A model generated the notes under the pieces. It was given only the letters and a program-made list of their open reading frames with translations. It searched no databases and was not told the origin of the DNA. The translations under genes were made by a program, and so were the position numbers. Shown here one piece after another: positions 1 through 8,759 of a stretch of DNA of 49,392 nucleotides (the first letter of the stretch is position 1; each line of letters begins with the position of its first letter). The DNA comes from Chloroflexota bacterium (lineage in GTDB: Bacteria > Chloroflexota > Anaerolineae > Anaerolineales > Anaerolineaceae), in NCBI GenBank assembly GCA_023381565.1, contig JAMCRR010000054.1:823-50214 (forward strand), written 5' to 3'.

Positions 1-1533
1 CTCTGTCTTCGCCAGGTAGGTTTGTGTGGTAGGCAGGCCGTAGGCGGCGAATACCTGCTTGGATTCGATCTCGGTCAAGGCCCCGCGATCGTCTTCGCGG
101 GCAGCCGAAATAACTTTGCGGGCACCCTCGGCGTCTACTCCCAGGCAGGGGGCAATCGTTTCGGAGACTGTCTCGCGGATGTGGGCATATTCGCGCAGGG
201 AGGCCATGGCATTTACCGCCAGGTCCGGCGCGCCGTAGGCGGGGATGCCGCATTCTACCAGCCACTGCATGGCTTTGAGAGATTTTTCTCCACCAACGAA
301 GGATATGGTGACGGGCTTGTCTTTAATCCCCGATTCATCGATCGCTTTCTTAATACTCTCGGCGATCTCCATGGGATTGGTCATAGCAGTTTCGCAGTAC
401 AGCACAACTAACCCATGAACCCACGGATGGGCGAAAGCGTACTTCACCGAATCGAAGTACCATTCTGTTCCCGCCATGCCAGTCAGGTCAACCGGATTTT
501 TCGCGGAGCCAAACTCGGGCATGTGCTTTTTCAATTCGACCTGGACATCCTGGGGCGCAAACTGGAGGGGAAGCCCAAACCGTTCCGCCGCGTCGGTGGC
601 CAACACGCCGACCCCGCCGCCGTTGGTGATAATGAGCATATTATCACCCTCCATAGGAGGTTGAAGGGACAACGCCAGGGTCCGGTTGAATAAATTATCC
701 AGATCTGTAGCCGAGACGACACCGGCCTGTTGGAAGGCCGCGCCGTAGATCTTGGTGGCGCCGGCTAATGAGCCGGTGTGCGATGCGGCAGCGGCAGCCC
801 CGTGAGCTGAAACCCCAGCTTTGAGAGCCACGATCGGTTTGGTGGCTTTCTTTCCGGCTTCGATAAAGGTGCGGCCGTTTTTAAAACCTTCGATATACAG
901 GGAAATACAGGAAGTATTTATATCTTCGTTGAGCCAGGTGATCGTATCGGCAAAATCTACATCGGACATATTTCCGATAGAGATCAATTTATCGAAACCA
1001 ACCCGGCGGGTGTAGGTGGCTGCATCGATGGCAATCAGCAGGGCGCCACTTTGAGAGACCAATGAGGCTTTTCCATTCAGGGGCAGGAAGGGCGCAAACG
1101 AAGCATTGAGCTTATCGGAGTTCGAAAGGGTACCCACAATATTGGGGCCCAGGACGCGCATGTTGTGGCTGTTAGCCACCTGCACAACCTGCTCTTCCAG
1201 ATCGCGTCGACCGACCTCGCTGAAGCCAGAGGTAATGATGATCAGCCCCTTAATCCCTTTCCTGCCGCACTCGTCGGCAACCTGGGTGACAAGCCTGGCC
1301 GGTACGGTGATCGTGGCCGCATCGATCTCCCCGGGTACGTCCAGAACTGAGGGGTAGGTTTTCAAACCCAGGATTTCAGTCGCCTGGGGATTGATGGGGT
1401 AGATTTTCCCGGTGTATCCGGATTGGATCAAATTATCTAAAACGGTGTATCCGATCTTCCCTGGCTGGGATGAGGCCCCCACCACCGCAATGGATTTTGG
1501 TCGTAGTAGACCATTCATTGAATCCCGGTTCAC
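1..1533 (-). CDS. ADP-forming acetate--CoA ligase family protein, 3' end cut by window
   Basis: Enzymes of this family interconvert acyl-CoA + ADP + Pi with free acid + ATP, the usual acetate-forming step in fermenters. The 511 visible codons read through without a stop. They show an N-terminal CoA-binding Rossmann domain (PKSIAVVGAS near residue 12), the TSGFSEVG segment, and a ligase domain with the conserved His in ASHTGSLAG that is phosphorylated in this family. The last residues (AAYGLPTTQTYLAKTE) are the start of the ATP-grasp domain, so alpha and beta parts are fused. The whole protein should be about 700 aa. The start is GTG at 1533, preceded by AGGAGGAG four bases upstream; an in-frame ATG at 1518 lies too far from that site. 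The gene is separated by 180 bases from the S58 peptidase gene upstream and probably has its own promoter. Confidence 0.9.
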   Translation of the reverse strand, partial: MNRDSMNGLLRPKSIAVVGASSQPGKIGYTVLDNLIQSGYTGKIYPINPQATEILGLKTYPSVLDVPGEIDAATITVPARLVTQVADECGRKGIKGLIIITSGFSEVGRRDLEEQVVQVANSHNMRVLGPNIVGTLSNSDKLNASFAPFLPLNGKASLVSQSGALLIAIDAATYTRRVGFDKLISIGNMSDVDFADTITWLNEDINTSCISLYIEGFKNGRTFIEAGKKATKPIVALKAGVSAHGAAAAASHTGSLAGATKIYGAAFQQAGVVSATDLDNLFNRTLALSLQPPMEGDNMLIITNGGGVGVLATDAAERFGLPLQFAPQDVQVELKKHMPEFGSAKNPVDLTGMAGTEWYFDSVKYAFAHPWVHGLVVLYCETAMTNPMEIAESIKKAIDESGIKDKPVTISFVGGEKSLKAMQWLVECGIPAYGAPDLAVNAMASLREYAHIRETVSETIAPCLGVDAEGARKVISAAREDDRGALTEIESKQVFAAYGLPTTQTYLAKTE

Positions 1534-1590
1534 TTTTCTCCTCCTAAGTGCCGTTAGCTATTCTATGATGACTTGAGACGTATGTCACAA

Positions 1591-1608
1591 ACATGCGCAT
1601 GTAGTATA
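1591..1608 (-). promoter_or_regulatory. Candidate -10 element with adjacent 12-bp palindrome
   Basis: On the minus strand TATACT (1608-1603) is followed directly by ACATGCGCATGT (1602-1591), a perfect 12-base palindrome, about 60 bases before the ligase start codon. A palindrome at the expected transcription start is a common position for a repressor operator. No convincing -35 hexamer is visible. The assignment rests on position and symmetry only. Confidence 0.35.
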
Positions 1609-1713
1609 CCTGAATTTTTAATTTGGGTGAGTGAAGAACGGCAAAGAACTACCGTGATTATCTTCCCGTTTTCCTCTATCCAAATAGCGTAATCACCTCT
1701 CGATCGATAAGAT

Positions 1714-2727
1714 TTAAGTCGCGGAGTTTAGATCTGATAGGGATGGTATCCCGTCAGCCGTCCGGGCGGCTTGGACGGCGCGCACGATCGCCTGAGAAAC
1801 GGCTTCTGCGGCGAATGCCCCAATGATATTGACATCGGCTTTATGGTTCCCGATGGCCAACGCAAAAATGGTATCACCATCCAGCATCGTATGCGCCGGA
1901 CGGATGGCGCGTGCCAGGCCATCCTGCGCCATCTGGGCCACTTTGTTCACCTGCTCTTTATTCAAACGGGCGTTACAGGCGACCACCCCAATCACCGTGT
2001 TGGAACGACTGGCGAAGCCCAGGATGGTTCTACCGGCGAAGGATTTCATCACCTGCAGCGTATCCGCGAAAAGACCCTCCCCCCCGAGGTGGAGGGGCCC
2101 GCGTCGCAGGGAACGCGCCCCGGCGATTATCTCTCCACGGATCGGGTCAACAACATCTCCGAAGGCGTTGACGGCAACCAGGGCTCCAACCATCACCCCA
2201 CCGCCAATATCAATGCTGGACGAACCGATGCCAGATTTCACCGCCTGGCTCATGCCCAGGACCTTTCCTACGGTTGCCCCGCAGCCGGCTCCGGCATTCC
2301 CCTCAGCGGGGGCGTCTTCACTGGCATGCAGGCAGGCTTCATATCCCATGGCTGCATCGGGACGAACGTTAGCCTGGCCGATACCCAGGTCGAAAAGAAT
2401 AGCAGCCGGTACGATCGGTACCCGGGCAGGCCCGGCGTTGAAGCCGATGCCTTTTTCTTCAAGATAGCGGACGACGCCTGTGGCAGCATCCAGGCCAAAT
2501 GCTGAACCACCTGCCAGGACGATGCCGTGAACGTGTTCAACCAGGTGCATCGGATGGAGAGCGTCGGTTTCACGCGTGCCAGGCGCCCCGCCCCTTTGGT
2601 CGACACCGCCGACGGCGCCGGCTTCGCATAAAATCACCGTGCAACCGGTAAGTGCCTGATCGTTCTGCGCGTGGCCGACCTTAATCCCGGGAATGTCGAC
2701 AATTGAATTCGTTTGTTTGGTTGGCAT
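1714..2727 (-). CDS. P1/S58 family peptidase (DmpA/L-aminopeptidase D-esterase type)
   Basis: 337 aa, full length for the family. These are self-processing N-terminal-nucleophile aminopeptidases that cleave small peptides, esters or amides in the cytoplasm. Visible family blocks are the N-terminal DIPGIKVGHA (11-20), GTRETDAL (50-57), LAGGSAFGLDAATG (71-84), GIGSSS (166-171) and VGALVAVNAFGDVVDP (180-195). The likely autocleavage point is Asn243-Thr244 just before VIGVVACNARL, which would make the nucleophile Thr rather than the Ser of DmpA; this is an alignment by eye. The start ATG has AAGGGG about nine bases upstream. It lies 39 bases downstream of the MFS gene and is probably co-transcribed with it, which suggests uptake followed by hydrolysis of a small substrate. 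The substrate cannot be told from sequence. Confidence 0.88.
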   Translation of the reverse strand: MPTKQTNSIVDIPGIKVGHAQNDQALTGCTVILCEAGAVGGVDQRGGAPGTRETDALHPMHLVEHVHGIVLAGGSAFGLDAATGVVRYLEEKGIGFNAGPARVPIVPAAILFDLGIGQANVRPDAAMGYEACLHASEDAPAEGNAGAGCGATVGKVLGMSQAVKSGIGSSSIDIGGGVMVGALVAVNAFGDVVDPIRGEIIAGARSLRRGPLHLGGEGLFADTLQVMKSFAGRTILGFASRSNTVIGVVACNARLNKEQVNKVAQMAQDGLARAIRPAHTMLDGDTIFALAIGNHKADVNIIGAFAAEAVSQAIVRAVQAARTADGIPSLSDLNSAT

Positions 2728-2766
2728 GTTTAATTCCCCTTACTTGATCCATCACCGGCAGGCAAC

Positions 2767-4038
2767 TCATCCAACCTGTTGCCCCACTGCTACCGGACGC
2801 AAACTGGTACGGAAAATGATTTCCAGGATGATCATTCCCGCAATGGCAAAGAATGCACTGCAGACGAACATGGCCGTATACCCAAGAAATTGATGGGGGT
2901 AAGCCAGGTTCAATTGATCGATCACAGGACCAAACAAACGGCTCAGCGCTCCCCCGCCGGCTGTGGCCAGATTGGTCAGCCCCATATATTTGCCGGCTTC
3001 AGCAGCCGGTGCAAGCTTATTCGCCAAAGCCCAATTTGCCGTCAGGTACAGGCCAATTCCCGAGCCAACGATCAACCCAAAGGCCAGCACGCCGGCCTCT
3101 GTATGGGCAGTCGCCATTAGCAGGCTGCCTGAGGCAACCAGTAGCGTGGCGATCAGATGAACCGGCCGGCTCCCGAAGCGATCGGTGAGAAACCCGGCGA
3201 TGATGGAGAAGAGCACCAGACCGACAACAATCGCTGCCATGAGATCGCCGGTAAGCTTGACGGGGTTCTCTACCGCCAGGGTATCTCGGATGTAATATTG
3301 GGCAAAAGCCTGGATGCCGAAAACGCCGAGCAAGAAGATCAATCGCGAAACAATCAACCAGGCAAATGCCCGGTGGCGTTTCAAATCCACCTGGAAAGTA
3401 GCCCGCACCGCTTGCCAGGTATTCTCTGCCTTGGCCAGGAGGAGGCTGCTGTTTTCTTTGACAAAGATGACGGTTACGCCGATGCTGATGACCAATACAC
3501 CGATAATTAATGCGATCGGTCCGGTTGCCCGGACGGCATCGGGGGCAACCATCTGGCCCATCCCCAAGGAAGCCACCACCAAGGCAGCCATATCCATGAC
3601 GGTCTTTATCGCGCTGCCCCTACCAAGCTGTTCGGGGGGAATGATGTCTGGCAATAAGCCCTGCATTGCTGCGTGAGCAATATTCGACGAGACCTGCAGA
3701 CCGATGTACCCTATAGCAAGAGCCACCCACCCGCCGGCCAGTGCCATCACCGTCAGGAAGACGACATCAAACAGCAACCCGAAGAGGATCATCGGGCGCC
3801 TTCTACCGATTTTAGAGCGCCAGCGATCGCTCACTGCACCGGCGATAGGCTGGATTAGCATAGCGATTGCCAGGCCAACGCCGGTCAATAACCCCAGCAT
3901 GGTGTTTTTCTTGTCCGCGGCGACAAATTGAAGCAGCAATACCGGAAGAATGATCGTGTGCAGGCTGTTCCACATAAAAGATAACCCGAGCCAGCAGGCA
4001 TTGACGCTGAACAATCTCCAGGATGAGGCACGCTGCAT
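2767..4038 (-). CDS. MFS transporter, SLC45/GPH-like
   Basis: 423 aa with about 12 hydrophobic segments, a standard major facilitator protein of the inner membrane. The loop between segments 2 and 3 carries SDRWRSKIGRRRP, the form seen in SLC45 and glycoside-pentoside-hexuronide type sugar transporters, and the second half repeats it as TDRFGSRP. The protein therefore probably moves a sugar or related small solute by cation symport, but the substrate is not readable. The start ATG is preceded by TGGAGG at a good distance. The gene begins 15 bases after the acyltransferase-like gene and ends 39 bases before the S58 peptidase gene, so all three probably share a transcript. Confidence 0.85.
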   Translation of the reverse strand: MQRASSWRLFSVNACWLGLSFMWNSLHTIILPVLLLQFVAADKKNTMLGLLTGVGLAIAMLIQPIAGAVSDRWRSKIGRRRPMILFGLLFDVVFLTVMALAGGWVALAIGYIGLQVSSNIAHAAMQGLLPDIIPPEQLGRGSAIKTVMDMAALVVASLGMGQMVAPDAVRATGPIALIIGVLVISIGVTVIFVKENSSLLLAKAENTWQAVRATFQVDLKRHRAFAWLIVSRLIFLLGVFGIQAFAQYYIRDTLAVENPVKLTGDLMAAIVVGLVLFSIIAGFLTDRFGSRPVHLIATLLVASGSLLMATAHTEAGVLAFGLIVGSGIGLYLTANWALANKLAPAAEAGKYMGLTNLATAGGGALSRLFGPVIDQLNLAYPHQFLGYTAMFVCSAFFAIAGMIILEIIFRTSLRPVAVGQQVG

Positions 4039-4053
4039 AGGTTCCTCCAGGGT

Positions 4054-4821
4054 TCAGGCAGCCGTCACCCTCAATCCAGATGAGGGCGGTAGGCAGGTTG
4101 AGATCGCAGCCAGAACGTGCTGCGAGATGCTCGCATCTTGTTCCTTGAGTGCGGAAGTATATCTTTCCGGCAGATAATAGGGGGCGCCAAATCGAAGCCG
4201 CAAAGTTCCTCCTGCCTCGTATAAACCGGCAGGAACCATGGCCAATCCCAGTCCAGAAAGGAAGCCAAGCAAGCGACCAGCTCCCTGGGCAGGTTCTCCG
4301 ATATGCCCGTTCAGGGGATCCATCCCTTCGGGCGCAAAACCGATCACCGGCCGATCATGCCGTTGAGCATGGCGGATGATATCCATCACAGCCAGGCCGC
4401 GCTCGCGGGCATCTTGATCTCTGGGAGGCATAGGCGGCATGGAGGTGAAGCGATAGGTTGATGCCAGTCTTTTAAAGACTAAGCTGGTGAGAGGCACTTT
4501 AACATGATCTACCCAGGGGTTGGGAGAGGTCCAGGCGGAGGACATCACCCAATGGATTTCTGTAGGGATGGCTGCGGAGATAGCGATGGCAATCCACCAG
4601 GCGCCAAAACCTGGCCTGAAGTAATGGTTTACGGTGATGACACAACCGTGAGGAAAAGAATTGAGATCAGGGATTTGGCCGCAAATCTGCAGAGAGGAAA
4701 CCCCCCGAATAAGCGCAAGAGCATCCTCTCGGAAAGAACGCTTCTTGCCGATCAGCATGCTCCACAACAGGCGACGGACAATTTGAGGTGATGTACGATA
4801 TTCGGGGAATGCCGGGGGCAT
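4054..4821 (-). CDS. PlsC-like acyltransferase-family protein with degenerate active-site motif
   Basis: 255 aa. The general plan resembles 1-acyl-glycerol-3-phosphate acyltransferases: a motif I-like NHYFRPG at residues 65-71 and a motif III-like FAPEG at 162-166, with hydrophobic stretches typical of peripheral membrane acyltransferases. In the canonical NHx4D motif the seventh residue is Asp; here it is Gly71, so the catalytic dyad is incomplete. Either another acidic residue substitutes or the protein is a divergent relative with a different acyl acceptor. It stands upstream of an MFS gene and downstream of a MoxR-DUF58-DUF4129 module. No Shine-Dalgarno sequence precedes the ATG; a -10-like TATATA ends seven bases before it, suggesting a leaderless message. 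Confidence 0.7.
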   Translation of the reverse strand: MPPAFPEYRTSPQIVRRLLWSMLIGKKRSFREDALALIRGVSSLQICGQIPDLNSFPHGCVITVNHYFRPGFGAWWIAIAISAAIPTEIHWVMSSAWTSPNPWVDHVKVPLTSLVFKRLASTYRFTSMPPMPPRDQDARERGLAVMDIIRHAQRHDRPVIGFAPEGMDPLNGHIGEPAQGAGRLLGFLSGLGLAMVPAGLYEAGGTLRLRFGAPYYLPERYTSALKEQDASISQHVLAAISTCLPPSSGLRVTAA

Positions 4822-4826
4822 AATTG

Positions 4827-4834
4827 ATTATATA
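4827..4834 (-). promoter_or_regulatory. Candidate -10 element for a leaderless transcript
   Basis: On the minus strand TATATAAT covers 4834-4827. TATATA (4834-4829) ends seven bases before the ATG at 4821, so transcription would begin at or next to the start codon. No Shine-Dalgarno sequence lies between them. The -35 region is poor. Confidence 0.4.
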
Positions 4835-4868
4835 TTGAATTGGGCGCCCTGGGGACCTTAATTTGGGT

Positions 4869-6476
4869 TTATTTCGATCCTGTTTTTTCAATGGGTTTAC
4901 GGCGAAATGCATCCCTGATCTGGCGCCAGATAGCGAAAACACCGGCAACCTGTCCAGAGGTAACCTCATGACGGCTGTAACGCGCTTCGACAAAGGCGTT
5001 GGTGAGCGTGTCGACTTCATTTTGCAACTCCGGAACCACGGGGCGCAATTTTTCGGCATATTCGTGAGGCGTCTGCGATGGTCTGCGGTTGACGCCGGCG
5101 CGCCCGGCCTGCCGGATCAGCTCCAGGTAGATGCGGATGATCTGCTGGCGCGGAAGTAAGTGGCGCCAAATTGCGCTTCGCTCGATAGAAATTTCCCGGA
5201 TTGATTTTCTCGATCTCCGGTAGCGAATGATCTCTTTCTGTACCGCTGTAATCATTTTGCGATTCGCCCGAACGATCCAGGCAAGCATGCCTTTCAAGAC
5301 TCGACGAAGCCAGATAATCAATGGCAGATGGACTACGATTGAAATAAATCCATTTCTCTGTCGAAAGTAGTAGATGATTGATCCGCAAATGACTCCCAGG
5401 AGCAGTATCCAAAATATCAAAGATTTCAGAAATTCTATCCAGGGAATAGGCGCTGGCGGCGCTGCCGCGGGGGGTGGGGCGGGAGGTATTGTGGCAGAGC
5501 CGATGCCCTGTGTCGCCCCAAACAAGGATGCCAGCCAGTGGAGGAACAGGATAAATGGAGTGAACAACAATAACTGGAGCTGAATCAGGATACGGGACGC
5601 AGTTTCGACTATCATCCTGAGGACTTCTAAAAACCCAAGAGAATATTGAGTCGGCAGGAGGATGGCCAGGCCGGCAATACTGCCAAGCAGAACCAGGCTG
5701 TAGAGCAGCCACTTGCCGGCCAGATCTGCAACCACAGGGATGTCATCCAGAAACCAGCGAGAACGGATCGAAGTGTAGTGAGTTTGTCCAAGCAAGATCA
5801 AACCGAACAGAAAATAGAGGACTACCGGCCAACTCCTGAATTTTATGCCGTAGGTGGTGATTTTTAGATTGGTCAAATCCATTCGAACCAGAGCAGTTGC
5901 CAGCAGCATCCCTGCTCCGACTATAAAAATGCATGAAACCATCTGCTTGCGCAGCCTGGCACGATCTGTATGGATGGTTCCAAGGCGTTCAAGCTCCAGG
6001 GTTTCTGGGTTCTCCTCCAGCCCGTTAAGTATGTCGCCAAGATAAAAGCTCAACGCCCAGAAGGCCAGGGCGTAAAAACAAGCGGTCAGGTATTCGGGGC
6101 TCAACATTGCAGAAATAAAATCCTTGCCGGCTGCGGCGATCTCAGGCCCAAGCTGGGTGAAACCGTGAATGAGATACAGATAGGCTTTGATCCCGACCAG
6201 AATGACCACCCATTCTGTGATATGAAACAGGATGCCTTCATAGACTGAAGAAGTATATTTAGATCTTATCAGGCGTTGAGAAAGTAGCCCTTCCAGAGAG
6301 ACCATCATTCCTAACACCACCCACGGAGCGCCGTTCCATCCCTGAACCAGCCGCTCTCCAACCTGCACCACGGTGATTCCCAGACAGCCCATCATCAAGG
6401 CAATCAAAAGAAAGTTGATCGCCACAGCGAACGGGGGATTTGCTTTCGATTTGTTGGTGGATCGGGTGCTGTTCAT
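4869..6476 (-). CDS. Polytopic membrane protein with C-terminal DUF4129 domain
   Basis: About 535 aa. The N-terminal two thirds hold many hydrophobic segments, broken by a Pro/Ala-rich loop (PPAPPPAAAPPAPIPW). The cytoplasmic tail contains the DUF4129 block (YLELIRQAGRAGV, then SQTPHEYAEKL and EVDTLTNAFVEARYS). DUF4129 proteins usually sit beside MoxR ATPases and DUF58 proteins, as here, often with a transglutaminase-like domain; none is visible in this one. The upstream DUF58 gene stops at 6482. The start could be TTG at 6485, overlapping that stop, or the ATG at 6476; neither has a clear Shine-Dalgarno sequence. The tight overlap implies translational coupling. The module probably acts on cell-envelope assembly or chaperoning, which is inference from family context. 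Confidence 0.82.
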   Translation of the reverse strand: MNSTRSTNKSKANPPFAVAINFLLIALMMGCLGITVVQVGERLVQGWNGAPWVVLGMMVSLEGLLSQRLIRSKYTSSVYEGILFHITEWVVILVGIKAYLYLIHGFTQLGPEIAAAGKDFISAMLSPEYLTACFYALAFWALSFYLGDILNGLEENPETLELERLGTIHTDRARLRKQMVSCIFIVGAGMLLATALVRMDLTNLKITTYGIKFRSWPVVLYFLFGLILLGQTHYTSIRSRWFLDDIPVVADLAGKWLLYSLVLLGSIAGLAILLPTQYSLGFLEVLRMIVETASRILIQLQLLLFTPFILFLHWLASLFGATQGIGSATIPPAPPPAAAPPAPIPWIEFLKSLIFWILLLGVICGSIIYYFRQRNGFISIVVHLPLIIWLRRVLKGMLAWIVRANRKMITAVQKEIIRYRRSRKSIREISIERSAIWRHLLPRQQIIRIYLELIRQAGRAGVNRRPSQTPHEYAEKLRPVVPELQNEVDTLTNAFVEARYSRHEVTSGQVAGVFAIWRQIRDAFRRKPIEKTGSK

Positions 6477-6481
6477 GATGA

Positions 6482-7669
6482 TCAATGCCGCCAGATGTCC
6501 AGGCTGTCTTCGCTTACGATCTGGTGAACAGGAAAACCGAGCTGGCTGGCGGCGCGGCGTGTTTCTATGCTCCCGGGAAGATCTCCGATTTGCAGTATGT
6601 AGGGATTCAGGCCGCGCCGTCTGGCTTGAAATAACTCGTCCAGCAATTCGTTGGTGACCTGGCTGGTGATGAGGATCAGGGTCGTTCCCCAGGGAAGGCG
6701 GCGCGTCTCCCGATTCATCAGGTCGAGAAAGGAGATGGAGGGCGATGCCTGGATGCGGGCGAGTAGATCCAGGATGCGCATGAGATGCCCCTGACCTTTG
6801 CGGGGTGGAAGGCTACTGACCCTGGAAGTCTCCTCAAAAGGATCGATCCCATTGGTCCATAGCCCAATCGCCTGCTTTTGGCGCACGATCCAATTGGCGA
6901 TGGAAGCTGCCACGACAATAGCAAGCTCGGTGTTGGTAAAACGCGATTTCAATTCATACTCATCGGGGTTGAGGTTGAGCAAAATCGCCGTTTCCAGAGC
7001 GATCGAGGCATCAAAAAGCTTCACCTGTAGCTCCCCTGACACTGCACTGGCTTTCCAATCTACGATGCGCAGTGAATCGCCTACCTGGTAAGGGCGCTTC
7101 CCTAATACCCGGCTGGGATCGGCGAATATCGTCTGGCGGTGCTTGATTGTGCCGTACGGGGTGCGCGAAGGAAGATCTATTTTGGAGAGGGGGATTACCT
7201 TTGGATAGACGATCAAGCTACCTGCATTCTCGAAACGGACGAATTCATCCGATAAGCCCAAGAAATCCCCGGTACGCATCGAAAGTGGCCCAAGCTGGTA
7301 ATAACCGCGTTTGCGGGCGTACACCGGATATTGGAAGGAAACCCGGCCGTGAGCGTTCAGGTTGAAAACCCGCCTGAAATTACCAGAGGAGCTCACCTCA
7401 ACCGGAATGCTGTCGCTCACCAACAGCCATAAAACCGGCAGCCGACCGGCATTTGAAAACTCCAGCCTGACCGATACAACTTCATCCAAAAAGACCCGCG
7501 AGGGGTAAATCCTTTTAACCCTGACAGAAGACAGGGCGTGATTTCCCAGCCACCTCCCGACAAGAAATACTCCCACAACCAGATAGATCACCGTGAAGAC
7601 CGTGTCTTCTCGGAAGATGGCTGCGGCGATCAGAAGGACGACCAGGAGAGGTACGATATCACCGAGCAT
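6482..7669 (-). CDS. DUF58 domain-containing protein (first MoxR-DUF58 module)
   Basis: 395 aa. Two hydrophobic helices at the N-terminus (residues about 5-38) anchor the protein. They are followed by a beta-rich region and the DUF58 core, recognisable by PYQVGDSLRIVDWKASA near residue 200 and a von Willebrand A-like tail. DUF58 proteins are the regular partners of MoxR AAA+ ATPases. The gene starts with ATG 28 bases after moxR and ends overlapping the start region of the DUF4129 gene, so the three form one operon. A paralogous DUF58 gene lies at 37758, also directly after a MoxR gene. The molecular role of the family in envelope biology is still poorly defined. Confidence 0.85.
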   Translation of the reverse strand: MLGDIVPLLVVLLIAAAIFREDTVFTVIYLVVGVFLVGRWLGNHALSSVRVKRIYPSRVFLDEVVSVRLEFSNAGRLPVLWLLVSDSIPVEVSSSGNFRRVFNLNAHGRVSFQYPVYARKRGYYQLGPLSMRTGDFLGLSDEFVRFENAGSLIVYPKVIPLSKIDLPSRTPYGTIKHRQTIFADPSRVLGKRPYQVGDSLRIVDWKASAVSGELQVKLFDASIALETAILLNLNPDEYELKSRFTNTELAIVVAASIANWIVRQKQAIGLWTNGIDPFEETSRVSSLPPRKGQGHLMRILDLLARIQASPSISFLDLMNRETRRLPWGTTLILITSQVTNELLDELFQARRRGLNPYILQIGDLPGSIETRRAASQLGFPVHQIVSEDSLDIWRH

Positions 7670-7697
7670 CGCGCTTCAGGTCCAATCCAAAACCAGC

Positions 7698-8642
7698 TCA
7701 GGTCTCGCCGATCTCTAGCGGGCTGCTTTCGATGATCTCGGCCAGGATGGAACGGGTGGTTTTCCCGCGTAGCTCAGCTTCTGGGCGGATGATCAGACGA
7801 TGGGCGACCGCCGGCACAACCAGGTATTTGATGTCATCGGGGATCACGTGATCGCGCCCGTTCAGAGCAGCGTAAGCCTGAGCTGTTTTGTACAACGCCA
7901 GGCTTGCCCGCGGGCTGGCGCCCAGAGCGAGATCAGGGTTGCGCCGGGTAGCCTCCACCAGATGCAGTATGTAATCTTGCAGTGAGGGATCGACGTAGAT
8001 TTCCCAGACCTGGCGCTGGAATTTTAGCAGCTCCTGACCTTCGACCACCGACTGAATGCTCTCTATAGGGTGCTCCCGCTGCAGATTTTGCAGGATGCGT
8101 TTTTCGTCTTCCAGTGCCGGATAGCCGATGGAGATGCGCATGAGAAACCGGTCGAGCTGGGCTTCGGGAAGCGGGAATGTGCCTTCATATTCGATAGGAT
8201 TTTGAGTCGCTAACACCAGGAAGGGCCGGGGCAAAGGTCGGGTGACGCCATCCACGGTGACCTGATGCTCTTGCATCGCTTCCAGCAGGGCAGATTGGGT
8301 GCGCGGGGTTGCCCGGTTGATTTCGTCGGCAAGCAGGATATTGACGAAAACCGGTCCGGGATGGAACTCAAAATCTGATGAACGCAGGTTATAGACAGAA
8401 ACGCCGGTGATGTCGTTCGGGAGCAGGTCGGGGGTGCATTGGAGGCGTTTAAAGCTCCCGGCCAGGCTGATAGCCAGGGAGCGAGCCAGCATGGTTTTTC
8501 CGACCCCGGGAACATCCTCGATCAATACGTGCCCTTCGCATAATAATGCCACGGCCAGCAGCCTGATCGCTTCTCGCTTGCCCACGATCACTTTTTCTAC
8601 ATTGTCAATCACCAAATTGAAAAAGGTCTGCAGATCGTTCAT
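7698..8642 (-). CDS. MoxR family AAA+ ATPase (first copy)
   Basis: 314 aa, the usual length for MoxR. Walker A is EDVPGVGKT at residues 42-50 and Walker B is LLADEINR at 103-110, followed by the [21 protein letters not shown] block typical of the family. MoxR ATPases act as cytoplasmic chaperone-like motors, often for von Willebrand A-domain proteins such as the DUF58 protein encoded next. It heads the minus-strand operon moxR-DUF58-DUF4129. A second MoxR at 36788 shares most of these blocks word for word, so the two are paralogs. The start ATG has only a weak GGGA upstream; TATAAT at 8683-8678 is a plausible -10 about 35 bases ahead. Confidence 0.93.
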   Translation of the reverse strand: MNDLQTFFNLVIDNVEKVIVGKREAIRLLAVALLCEGHVLIEDVPGVGKTMLARSLAISLAGSFKRLQCTPDLLPNDITGVSVYNLRSSDFEFHPGPVFVNILLADEINRATPRTQSALLEAMQEHQVTVDGVTRPLPRPFLVLATQNPIEYEGTFPLPEAQLDRFLMRISIGYPALEDEKRILQNLQREHPIESIQSVVEGQELLKFQRQVWEIYVDPSLQDYILHLVEATRRNPDLALGASPRASLALYKTAQAYAALNGRDHVIPDDIKYLVVPAVAHRLIIRPEAELRGKTTRSILAEIIESSPLEIGET

Positions 8643-8677
8643 CGGTCGTCCCGGGTTTTGATGATTTCTCTCAACAC

Positions 8678-8683
8678 ATTATA
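8678..8683 (-). promoter_or_regulatory. Candidate -10 TATAAT for the first moxR operon
   Basis: A perfect TATAAT on the minus strand, 35 bases before the moxR start, in the 149-base divergent gap with the glycerate kinase gene. The corresponding -35 hexamer is weak at 16-18 bases, so this is only a candidate. Confidence 0.4.
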
Positions 8684-8759
8684 CATTACGGTGGAAAAGG
8701 GATCAGCATCGAAAGCTGATTGCTGGGAGATTTGGCCGGCGATTTTCCGGAGGAATAAC

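Noticed and set aside
1771-2505. 244-codon open frame on the plus strand, antisense to the S58 peptidase
   Set aside because: It mirrors a well-conserved gene, its peptide resembles no family, and it has no ribosome site; it is a codon-bias shadow.
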